Below, piece by piece: positions 11,251 through 21,151 of a stretch of DNA of 64,000 nucleotides; the stretch's first letter is position 1; every line of letters starts with the position of its first letter. A model generated the notes under the pieces. It made no database searches, had not been told where the DNA came from, and saw only the letters and a program-made list of their open reading frames with translations. Source of the stretch: Primulina eburnea (taxonomy: Eukaryota > Streptophyta > Magnoliopsida > Lamiales > Gesneriaceae); contig NC_133110.1 of assembly GCF_022965805.1 (NCBI RefSeq), positions 34,224,317 to 34,288,316 on the forward strand. Direction: 5' to 3'. A program made the translations under genes and the position numbers.

Positions 11251-11653
11251 CACTGTTTTCAAAACCGGACCGGACCGGCCGGTCGGACCGGTTCAACCGC
11301 GAACCGTCCTCCAGATCGGTCCGGAGATAAGGAAAAAACCGGAAAACCGGTTTAACCGAAAAAAACCGGTTAAAATCCGGTTAAACTGGAAAAAACCGGA
11401 AAAACCGGAAACCGGTTAAAACCCGGAAAAACCGGAAAAGTGGTGTTTATTTGGATATTTGTTGTAATTTTCATCTTAAAAATTAAGTAAAAACTATAAA
11501 AACATAAATAATCAATATTTTACTATTTTATTTATTATATAAAATAAATAAAATATTAATTTTATTGATCCGGTTCGACCGTTCGGTTGAACCGGTTGAA
11601 CCATTTTTTAAGGCTTGACCGGTTCGATTAACGGTCCGGTTATAAAAACACTG
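11251..11653. mobile_element. hAT-type MITE (403 bp), CCGG-rich
   Basis: Terminal inverted repeats CACTGTTTTCAAAACCGGACC and (inverse of the right end) CAGTGTTTTTATAACCGGACC bound it. A perfect 8-bp duplication ATATAAAC flanks it (11243-11250, 11654-11661), the hAT target-site length. Both subterminal regions are dense in AACCGG/CCGGTT repeats; the centre is AT-rich and non-coding. Confidence 0.87.
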
Positions 11654-11661
11654 ATATAAAC

Positions 11662-11895
11662 CACTAAATTGTGGGTAAGTAGTCGGTATTGGTTACTGAA
11701 ATCACAAATTTGGTGGGTTGTTGTGAGTTAAATTGGATCATATGTTAAAAGTGTCACATATAAGCTTAGTGCGCGTGCCTGTATCATTTTTTCCTTTATC
11801 TCTTCTCCATGCTCCTTTTATTATTACATGCATGAGTTATATATGTTTATAATATTTTTATGTGAATTACACACACACACACACACACATATATA

Positions 11896-11941
<46 letters not shown>

Positions 11942-12700
11942 CATATATATATATATGATTTATTTAAATAAGATTTTAAATCGACTATATTTTGGGTTTT
12001 TAATTTTTTAATATGGTTTTTTAAAAAAAATTCTTTTGCATTTTAATTTTAGTTTTATTGTTTTAAGAGTCGTTGATTTTTATGGTTTGATTGGTACTCT
12101 TTGGAACCTCTGAGGATATTTTTATTGCATTTTTTTACCGTATGTGTGGGAAAGCTTCTCATTTTATTAAAAATTATATTAGTTATAATAATACAGTTCA
12201 AATCGTTTAAACCAAAGAACAACTGATCAAGTATCATGTTTCAATCGCTCTCTAACAGAAGTAAATGTTGCACTCCTAAAATCATCTCACAGTAGTTGCA
12301 CTTCTTTCAATTATTGAGAATCGAACATGTGATCTTAACTCTGATACAATAACTTACCAACTTACAAAAATTTATATTTGTTAACCAACAGTATACTATA
12401 TTTAAACTATACAGTAAGTTAAACGTCATATTTCAATTGTTCTCTAATCAAAAATAATAATTGCATGACAAAATAATTTTAACCTCATTGGACAAAAAAT
12501 ATAACATTTCAAAATTATACATTAAACTTAAAAATATATTTGTAGTCGACACTTGGTTGGTAAGTTTGGTAGGTATATTCGTGGACGGGACATTGTAGTG
12601 GTCGATGGAGTTATGTGGAGAGGGATAAAAGAGGATGATACATACAGAATCTTTATTATTTTTATAAAATAAATAAATAAATAAATGATGGTGGAACACT
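11662..12700. other. AT-rich intergenic DNA with microsatellites
   Basis: No gene seen. An (AC)n tract (about 11869-11888) runs into (TA)n tracts (about 11899-11956). The rest is low-complexity AT-rich sequence. Confidence 0.5.
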
Positions 12701-12711
12701 ATATTTTTGTA

Positions 12712-12893
12712 GAGTAGGTCTCATGTGAGACCGTCTCACGGATCACAATATGTGAGACGGGTCAACCCTACCCATATTCACAATAAAAAGTAATACTCTT
12801 AGCATAAAAAGTAATACTTTTCCATGGATTATCCAAATAAAGATCTGTCTCACAAAATACGACCCGTGAGACAGTCTCACACAAGTTTTTACC
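12712..12893. mobile_element. Mutator-type MITE, ~182-bp family
   Basis: GAGTAGGTCTCATGTGAGACC...CTCACACAAGTTTTTACC, 182 bp, flanked by a perfect 9-bp duplication ATTTTTGTA (12703-12711 and 12894-12902). It matches the copy in laccase intron 2 along its whole length. Confidence 0.9.
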
Positions 12894-12967
12894 ATTTTTG
12901 TAACATCTTTTGTTCGTCACACCAACTTTTGGTCAACTACATTAAAGAGTGTGCAATAGATTGATAG

Positions 12968-12971
<4 letters not shown>

Positions 12972-13028
<57 letters not shown>
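12972..13028. repeat. (TA)n microsatellite
   Basis: About 57 bp of TA dinucleotides with one G interruption (TATGTATA). Confidence 0.9.
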
Positions 13029-13264
13029 ATCTATATATCAATTGTTGATGCGATATTCATCTAGTAGATATACAAATATTGGTCATAAATGTAGGCTATG
13101 TGATATATCGCAGTTTTACAATATATTATTCTCCTAAAATAATGACAAGAATGTTATCATGAATAAAATATTATATATATTTAAAAGCAATCTACATGTT
13201 TATTTTTTTATACAAATTTAAATATATCACAATTTTACTAAATAAAATTACTGTAAAATATATG

Positions 13265-13352
13265 AAAGTTAATTATATTTTTATGTTATCTAAAATAATA
13301 TATATATATATATATATAATATTTTAGATAACATAAAAATATAATTAACTTT
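13265..13352. repeat. Perfect palindrome, 32-bp arms around (AT)n
   Basis: The left arm 13265-13296 (AAAGTTAATTATATTTTTAT...) is repeated exactly in inverse orientation at 13321-13352, with 24 bp of alternating AT between. It could be a very small MITE or a hairpin; no target duplication was identified. Confidence 0.85.
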
Positions 13353-15220
13353 TATAAATTGAGTTGATGTAAAATATTTAGGAAAAAGCACAAAAAATTT
13401 CAATGGATTAATCATGAAACAAGAGAAATAAAATAACATTTGAAAGTCATCACCAACCAAAATGCCAAACTGTCGTGGAGTCGGAATTCCCCTCCCGGCC
13501 GACTCAAGAAGAAAAAACCAATTGTTCTCGTGATCTAGTAAATTCATCTCACCTAATATTCTTAACCTAATATTCTTAGATTCAAAATTGAAATTTTATT
13601 AAGCATAGATTTTTTTTTAAAAATGATATAATTTTATTTACTTATATAAATTTTTAATAAAAAATAATATTTTTCATTAACGAGAATTTTTTTTGAAGTT
13701 TTTATGTACCTGATTTTAAATTCCTGGTTACGTAAACGGTCCATATACTTTCTTATCGATTAATAAAATTAATATTCATGTGATATATGAAATAATTATG
13801 ATTCGCGTAGAATGATTTTATTTCAAGAATTTTATAATTATTATGAGATTAAAAAAATATTTAAATATTAGTCTTATTTTATCTTTTGATTGGTTTGATT
13901 CTTGTTTAATATTAATTTTTTAGTTGACGTTAATCTCTATTTGTGATGTCATATCTTGTCCAAAATATTAAATTAGAGTTAAATCACTTGGACTTTACAC
14001 CTATTATTTTCCCTAAATTGGCTGCAAAATAACATCATTTCATCACTTTTTCTTACTTAATTTGCTTCTTCTTCTTCTTTTTACGCTCTTGTTTATGAAA
14101 TTAATAATTTGAATCAAGATTCGTAAATCCGCTAAGCAAAATTCCTGTACTTCTTAATATTCAAATCGATCTCACCTATTTATATCCATTATATATGGAT
14201 TGCACGGGTTCATATATACAAAAATAATAATAATTTTGATATATAAAATAAATCAGATCAGGTTAGAAATATGTCTTACAAAATTGATCTGTAAGATCGT
14301 AAGATGATCTCATAGAGCTTTTATAAATAATATTTATCATTGAAAACTGTGGTTATTACATGAATCTATTTGTATAAACCAAGCTCAAAACGAAGGATTG
14401 AAAAGCCACAAAATCTCAACTGTTCGAACACAACCTCATAGAGAAAAACGAAAACCAGTCCGCAGTTTTACAAATGGTATTAAAAGACTTGGATTATTCA
14501 AAGAATATTTACATACAAAAAATGAACAAAATAATGGGTTGTGAGATCTTTCCTGGTAAATAAGAACATTTTTAGCAGTAGTCACGAGAGAAGTCGGCAG
14601 CGCGAGCGAGCTGCTGTAGATTGTGCAATAATACTTAACTTATCTTCCCTGCATCGTTCTCTTTCCGTCTTCTATTCCTTGCATGGAAACGGATATTTTT
14701 CGACATCATACTCACTAAATTGTCATCGGTATGTAAATTAATATGCATGACATAAGATTTCTCCTCGGGTGCAAAGATGAAGAAAAGATCAAATTTCTAG
14801 CTCTAGTGCCAAAATGAGAATATACCACAATATATCTTCATTTGAAAGCAGCCGATAACAGAGTCTACATTCTAATTTCATCTATATGGAGACATAAATG
14901 CGAATGGCGAGTGAATCTCCAATGATGAGTATCCACGATTTCGGTTCGAGAAACAGGTAATTCACTACCAGCATTTCAATTCAACTATCATGATGGTAGC
15001 AGCATAATACCTCAAACAGATTTTTATCAATGGCATTTTTTGTTAATTTAAGACGAAAAATTACAATTGTGAATTTCTTTTTTTTCCCCTTTTTTATGAG
15101 AGTAACAAAGGTGGATTTAAGTTGAGATGGATGGAAAATGGTAAATGCAGTGTACGCAACAAGCAGCAATGGTATGGTTAAACTTCATTGGCAAAATAAA
15201 TTTAGGCATACATATTATTT
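13353..15220. other. Intergenic, no gene seen
   Basis: AT-rich DNA between the laccase promoter region and the 3' end of the DUF1295 gene. Only short open frames without recognisable domains occur. The last few hundred bases may be the 3' UTR of the DUF1295 gene. Confidence 0.5.
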
Positions 15221-17790
15221 TTAAAAATTAAGGTAATCTGACCAGCTTTCTTGGGGAAGGCTGCGACTGTAGAGAGGAAGCTCAAACAGAAATGTTGCTT
15301 TGAACCATGATGGCAAATTCCCGTACAAAGCAGGGGGAAGTAAAATGAGAGGACTGCACAAAAAAATGACTGGATGATTATCACTTTAATCACAACATTT
15401 TACAGCAAAAGTAGGTAAAGAACGGGAACACCAACCTCGTAGTTCTTTTGTAGTGTATGTAAGCAGATACATTTCCATATTTTTTGTCCGCAGATTCCTA
15501 TTGATGCAAACTTTCAGTAAAATGCATGTTCGGACGAGTAACGGTCGATTTCAAGTAAAGAAACTAAATTAGCAACCTCGAGACGTGGTAGGCCACTGAG
15601 AAAAAGGAGCAGTAAGGTAAGAAATATTGGGCCAAAGATGACTAGCCATTCAGCATTTTTTAGTACAGGTGTTGCAGCCACAAAAATACCCCACCAGAGA
15701 AGTATCTGAGCACAAAATGCATATAATTTTATAAGGTAAAAGAAAATTCCTAGAAAATGAACAGAAAATATCACGTTCATATTTCATTATATTGACTTGA
15801 AGTGACAGAGACTATATCTGAAGTGAACCTCGCCAAAATAGTTCGGGTGACGGGAGTATTTCCAAAGCCCAGCATTGCACCACCTTCCCCTGTTCTCTTG
15901 AGCGTTTTTGAATAACAACTTCTGTTGGTCGGCGGTTGCCTCAACAAAAATGCCTATAGACCACATGATCCACCCTATTATGTCCCGGGCTTGAACTGAA
16001 GGATTTCGATCACTTGCATTAACCATTGTAACAGGTAAACTCACAGTCCACACCCAGACAGCCTGCAAAAGAGCAACTAAGGAGATTGACGGGGGGAGAT
16101 GTTACCATTAGGTACTCTTTCCATATTTAAACAAGCAACGGAACCTGGAAAATCCAAAAAACTGCCAATTTTCCCAAATTAGTGCGCATTTCATCAAAAC
16201 GTCGATCCTCTCCCCAGTGGAGTATCCTAAGACAAATAATCGCAATATTGAATTCAGAATAAAGGTAAGAAATAACAAGAAAGAAAAATTCCTGGTCTGC
16301 AAGGAAAAGAAAATACGTTATGTGGCACCAAAACATCCCTTTTTAAATAATTTATCCCTGGTTGGCATCACTTGAATAATATCAAACTTTGTCAAACCCC
16401 AGTCAAGAGACCATTCTTTCAAAGAAAAATATAAGCATCTTCTAAATATTCAGGAGAACAATTATCTGAGTCAGACCTCATCAGAAGAAACAGGCAGAGA
16501 CGAAGTCCCCAGATGATAGCAAACAAGGACAAAACCACCTGAAAATAGAACTTAATAATTCAACCACTAAGAGAAAAAATTAAACTGACGTCAGGAAAAA
16601 TTTAATATACATTTGATGCCATTGTACTATACATAGTTCTTTTTAAATAAAGATCCAGTAGTGAATAGCAATTATCATTTGATACATTTCTGATGAGATA
16701 CAATTCAAAATTGTAAATATAACTGGGATGCTTCTAATTTCTTTGCAAAATAATGTTGACACAAAGAAGTGATTGAAATGAGAAATTTAAACAGAATTGA
16801 TCACCTGGCGAAAGTGCCATGATCCTTTCACGACCAAGGTCAATACAGCAAGAACAACAAAATTTGTGCTACCTGTAACAAAAAACTAAAAAGAATATCT
16901 ACAAAAAGATATACAACACCAAAGACTTGGTAAAACAGTTAAACAATCATATAAAGAGTCTTGCTTTCTTCAAATACAAACTTCACAGAGTTCCCAATTA
17001 GTCACCACAATTCTCAGCCCAATAACAAAAACCTTTGGCCCTTGTTCAGTTTATTATTCCAACAATTTCAAATAGTATCTTGTTACATTGTATTTTAACT
17101 GAAAACATAATATTTTACAATCTTAAACTCATATGCATAGAGTTCTCACACAGTTATATCAAAGTTCTTCATCAAAGGAAATATAAAAAAAATAAAAAAA
17201 GAATCCATGTTATTCTATTCTATATCTTCCAAAAACTCTTTCCACAATAAACATATAATGCTACTAAACAAGGCCTCAATTTTCAAGTGTGAGATCAGTT
17301 TGGAAACAGAAGACAAGCTTAACAAAGTATTTTATTACAGCACGATTATCATAACAATTTCTTTTAAAGAAAATGTCGAAAGAAGATTTAACGTCAAGAT
17401 TAAAGCTTAATACAGGAGTCAGAAGTATCAAGACATATGATCTCACAGGTGACAAAAATAAAATCTAAAAATATTGTCGTTTTAACTTCTTCAACCAATA
17501 TTTGAAAAGAATACTTCATATTGTATGGTAAAACTGACGAAAAAATCATCATACTTGAAAGGTGGATGAAAATACCTGCAAAGTCGGTGATTTTATCGAT
17601 TTTGAGAAGGGCTGTGATTATGAAGAAGAAGAGTTGATAGCCAACCTGCAAAAACAACAAAAGCAACTATCTTGAGCAACCCCACCACAAAAACAGAATA
17701 TATATTCGTACACAAAGTTTTTTGCTGAATAATGCGCACAGTGACAATGGCAGTGAGTGCCAAGAAATGGGAGTCGATAACGGTTCCCAT
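15221..17790 (-). CDS. DUF1295 / steroid 5-alpha-reductase-like membrane protein
   Basis: An integral membrane protein of the DUF1295 family (related to 3-oxo-5-alpha-steroid 4-dehydrogenase C-terminal domains); the substrate of the plant members is not known to me. Nine exons (minus): 17740-17790, 17576-17645, 16805-16872, 16477-16538, 16145-16226, 15829-16062, 15577-15705, 15436-15497, 15221-15353. All junctions are GT/AG and in phase, giving 891 nt = 296 aa, as expected for the family. It starts MGTVIDSHFLALTAIV. The conserved signature WGEDRRFDE is followed by QAVWVWTVSLPV, then ENRGRWCNAGLWKYSRHPNYFGE, the reductase-type NADPH-binding motif. Several hydrophobic segments follow and it ends LPQESWSDYLNF. 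No break seen. A TRIM LTR lies 88 bp upstream of the ATG. Confidence 0.92.
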
Positions 17791-17878
17791 CGAGCAAATT
17801 CTTCGAGTAGCCGAATCCCAACGAAGCTTTGAGATACAACTGAAATGGGTTTTGTTTTCTTCCTTTAAATTTTGACAC

Positions 17879-18010
17879 TGTTAATCGTCCAACGTCGGTT
17901 GGATAAATAATTTTTGAGTAGTGTATATTGACTTGGACAATCCTCTCCCTTTGAGCTAGCTTTTGGGGTTGAGTTAGGTCCAAGTTCCAATCTTAACATG
18001 GTATCAGAGC
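17879..18010 (+). mobile_element. TRIM-like LTR plus primer binding site (5' part only)
   Basis: A 120-bp LTR-like block (17879-17998, TGTTAATCGTCCAACGTC...CTTAACA) is followed directly by TGGTATCAGAGC (17999-18010), the initiator tRNA-Met primer site. This layout is that of a terminal-repeat retrotransposon in miniature. No second LTR was found downstream, so the element is truncated or diverged. It lies immediately upstream of the divergently reading DUF1295 gene and may overlap its 5' UTR or promoter. Confidence 0.7.
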
Positions 18011-18289
18011 TCAAGGTTCACCGTTATGTGTTGGACTACCTATAATTAGGTCACCCGTCAATTGTTCGACAAAGAGTTTTTTCTTTCTTTTTTTGTTTTC
18101 TTTTTGTGGAGAATAATGTGCGGTTGAAGTTAAAGGAGGTGCTGCACTTGTATCCACCTCCTATTTTATTTTATTTTAATTTTTTGCTTTCCCCAAGGAT
18201 TTTGTTTTTAAAAACAAAAACAAATGATAAATGATCGATAGATCTCCAGAAGCAGCCATAAGGTTGCTGTCAGTCACCATATCTCTATT

Positions 18290-18532
18290 GAGTAAATCTG
18301 ATACGGTTTCACTCATTTTTATCAGTGAAATAATTCATAATAAAAAATAATATTTTTAGCATAAAAAGTAATATTTTTTCATGGATGACTCAAATAAGAG
18401 ATCCGTCTCACAAAATACGACCCACTCTACCGATATTCACAATAAAAAGTAATAATTTTTCATTGATGACCCAAATAAGATATCCGTCTCATAAAATACG
18501 ACTCGTAAGACCGTCTTACACAAGTTTTTGTC
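18290..18532. mobile_element. Decayed and partly duplicated Mutator-type MITE
   Basis: Segments of the ~182-bp MITE family are recognisable (GTAATATTTTTTCATGGATGAC, GATCCGTCTCACAAAATACGACCC) and the middle-to-right portion occurs twice in tandem, ending ...CTTACACAAGTTTTTGTC. No clear 9-bp duplication remains. Confidence 0.7.
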
Positions 18533-18944
18533 ATATCAAAATATGGATTTGACTCAAATAATTTCAAAACTCATCAATATATTTTAATCGTTTCCTGATT
18601 AATTTAAAAATCATTGTCGTTATTTTTTTCTGATGTTGTAAACGTCTTCCCAATCTGTCTTCTTTTTCATCCCTAAAAAACAGCTAATACAACGACGATA
18701 ATGCTATAGATTTATGTCCACGTTGAGTGCATTAACTTTAGCGAAAGTGATTTAATGTGAAGTGGCGCATGAACTTGAAAATCTTTATGAAGTAACACAG
18801 AAACAAAGAATCCAAAGTACGATTTTTATATATGTTAAAAAATAAGAATTTTTGCAGCCGAAATTTCATCACAATGATTGGTTTATTTATTTTTTATCTT
18901 TTCTAATCGAGCTATTTTATGAGATGTGTGTGTGTGTTTATAAT
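18533..18944. other. Intergenic flank of gypsy insertion
   Basis: No gene seen. It ends at ATAAT (18940-18944), the target duplication of the gypsy element. The pre-insertion neighbour of this sequence is the DNA resuming at 29406. Confidence 0.5.
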
Positions 18945-19334
18945 TGATAGGTAATGTTCCTATTTAATTTTTGGTGATAGTCCAATTAGTAATTATATTA
19001 GTTGGCCCATTCAATGTTAAAGCCCAAATTGCTTGTAAAGGCCCAAGCCCACTAGGCACTCTCGAAATTCCTATAAATAGAGGATGTCTCTCATTATTCA
19101 AGGTATGCTCTCATTTTTCCTCTAAAGCTCTTAAATTCTCTGAGTTTTCTCTGAATTGTTTACTGACTTGAGCGTCGGAGTGCCTACGCCGGGAATCCTC
19201 CCGGCGCTTCCTGACGAGTGTTCGTGACGCAGGTGACACCCAGCAATTAGCCGTGTATTGTCTACGTGGATCCGTTTACCAGCCAGGCGAGCTCGTTTAC
19301 GGGCCAAGTGGGCAAGTTTATTTTAGCTACATCA
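18945..19334 (+). repeat. 5' LTR of gypsy element
   Basis: TGATAGGTAATG...GCTACATCA, 390 bp, with a TATAAATAG box near 19072-19080. It differs from the 3' LTR at three sites. Confidence 0.96.
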
Positions 19335-19337
19335 GCT

Positions 19338-19354
19338 TGGCGCCGTCTGTGGGA
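19338..19354 (+). other. Primer binding site of gypsy element
   Basis: TGGCGCCGTCTGTGGGA lies three bases after the 5' LTR, a common plant Ty3/gypsy primer site. Confidence 0.85.
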
Positions 19355-19375
19355 ACGTTACTTCGTCACTCGAGG

Positions 19376-21151
19376 ATGCACACTCGTTCGCACTCTTCTC
19401 GCGATGCTACTAGGGAGGGACGCCCACCTCAGCCTCCTCCGCAGCAAGAAATGCTCATCACCCGCGAAGCGTTGGAGGCCTTGGTTAAAGAAACAGCCGC
19501 TCGCGCCGCGGCCGAAGCAGTTGCCCAGGCGCTAGCGCACCGCCAACATACTGATACCGGTGAAACGACTCCTGGAGACAATTCATCTTCTCGTGACCCT
19601 GGCGATACGTTAAGGAACAAGGATAAGACGCACAGAGAAGCTGAATCAGATGGTCGAACGCATCGTCCCCACACACATAGAGAAAGTGCCACACTCCCTA
19701 CTTACGCACAGGGATCACGCACTTTGAGTGGACAAGATAGCCACCTGGCCATTTTACCTGCTCGGCGCAGCCCTTTTACCACCGCCATATTGGCTGAGTC
19801 ATTGCCAGCAGGAATGAAAATCCCCAACTTGCCAGAGTTTGATGGAACAGGCGACCCGCAAGAGCATCTCGACAGATTTTATGCGAAAGCTGACTTGTAC
19901 GATATCAGCGATGCCGCTTACTGCAAGATCTTCCGAACTACGCTAGCTGGCCGAGCGCTTGCTTGGTTCAACAAGCTCCCCTCAGGGACCATAGATAGTT
20001 TGGAGAACCTGACTCAGCGTTTCCTCCACCAATTCTCTATCAATAAGAAGTACCCAAAAACTGCAGCTTACTTGTTTACTGTAATTCAGAAAGAGGGTGA
20101 GGGCCTGCGTGAATACGTGCAACGATTTACGCAGGCTGTGCATGAAGTTCCCCATGTTAACCATGACCTGTTAGCCGGAATAATACAGCAGAACCTCCGC
20201 CACAGGAAATTCAAGGAATCGATAGCTGGGAAACCCCCTAATTCATTGGAGGAATTGTTGGAGAGAGCCGAAAAATATATACGAATAGAGGAGGCTATCG
20301 AACCGAGGTACTTGGGGAAGAGAAGAAGGGAAGAAGAGAGACCGGAAGGGGGAAGAAGAGAGGAGAAGCGAACAGCTCAAAGCCCACGGCTCCAGTATAC
20401 TCCTTTGAAGGCACGTTTGTCAGAGATACTGGTAGTGGCAGAGCAACAGGGTTTGTTACAACCCCCGCGCCCAATGAAGGAAAATCCTAAGCGTCAGAGA
20501 TCTGACAAGTATTGTCGTTTCCACAAAGATAAAGGTCATTCCACCGAAGATTGTTTCAGCCTTCGTGCTGAGATAGAAAAGTTGATCAAGCGAGGATATT
20601 TAAATGACTACGTGGATAGGCGTCGTGGTCAGCAGCGAGACAATAGGCGTCGTGACGACGATCGTCCGCATGGGCAGAGACAGGAACAAGGTGAGATGAG
20701 CGAGAAAGCCAAGCATAGAGATGAGAACCTGCCCACTGGGGGCATCATATCTGTCATAACTGGAGGGCCCGCTTGCGGAGATTCAAACCGTGCAAGAAAA
20801 AATCTCGCGCGCGCCGCCAGAACAAATCACACTTCCTCGCACTTAGCCGCGATTCAGCCGATAAACGAGGTATCCATGATAGATGTTGACATGACCTTTG
20901 GGAGTGAGGATTTGGAATTCCCTCGGGGAGAACACAACGATGCCTTAATAATTTCTGCTACGATTTCTAATTTTTGGGTAAAAAAAATATTGATAGACTC
21001 AGGAAGCTCGGCAGACATCATTTTTCATGAGGCATTCCAGAAGCTGGGTCTAGGCAATGTTCAACTAGCGCAAGTGAAAACACCTCTCGTCGGTTTTGCA
21101 GGAGAAGTAGTTGAAGCAATGGGAGAAGTTACTCTACCCATTTCATTATGA
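19376..21151 (+). CDS. Gypsy Gag-protease
   Basis: Start chosen at the ATG at 19376, the first in-frame ATG beyond the primer site; 591 aa. The N-terminal part is Arg/Thr/Ser-rich and disordered. A gypsy Gag capsid core follows (FDGTGDPQEHLDRFYAKADLY, RALAWFNKLP, FLHQFSINKKYPKTAAYLF), then a zinc-knuckle-like CRFHKDKGHSTEDCFSL and the aspartic protease with IDSGSSADIIF near the C-terminus. The frame stops at TGA 21149-21151 within the protease. The same frame continues uninterrupted into pol, which normally forms one polyprotein with Gag in this lineage. Charged Arg-rich stretches flank the zinc knuckle. Confidence 0.9.
   Translation: MHTRSHSSRDATREGRPPQPPPQQEMLITREALEALVKETAARAAAEAVAQALAHRQHTDTGETTPGDNSSSRDPGDTLRNKDKTHREAESDGRTHRPHTHRESATLPTYAQGSRTLSGQDSHLAILPARRSPFTTAILAESLPAGMKIPNLPEFDGTGDPQEHLDRFYAKADLYDISDAAYCKIFRTTLAGRALAWFNKLPSGTIDSLENLTQRFLHQFSINKKYPKTAAYLFTVIQKEGEGLREYVQRFTQAVHEVPHVNHDLLAGIIQQNLRHRKFKESIAGKPPNSLEELLERAEKYIRIEEAIEPRYLGKRRREEERPEGGRREEKRTAQSPRLQYTPLKARLSEILVVAEQQGLLQPPRPMKENPKRQRSDKYCRFHKDKGHSTEDCFSLRAEIEKLIKRGYLNDYVDRRRGQQRDNRRRDDDRPHGQRQEQGEMSEKAKHRDENLPTGGIISVITGGPACGDSNRARKNLARAARTNHTSSHLAAIQPINEVSMIDVDMTFGSEDLEFPRGEHNDALIISATISNFWVKKILIDSGSSADIIFHEAFQKLGLGNVQLAQVKTPLVGFAGEVVEAMGEVTLPISL

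Noticed and set aside
18290..18532. A possible 9-bp duplication around the degraded MITE (CATATC on both sides)
   Set aside because: Only six bases match and the positions are not the same distance from the element ends.
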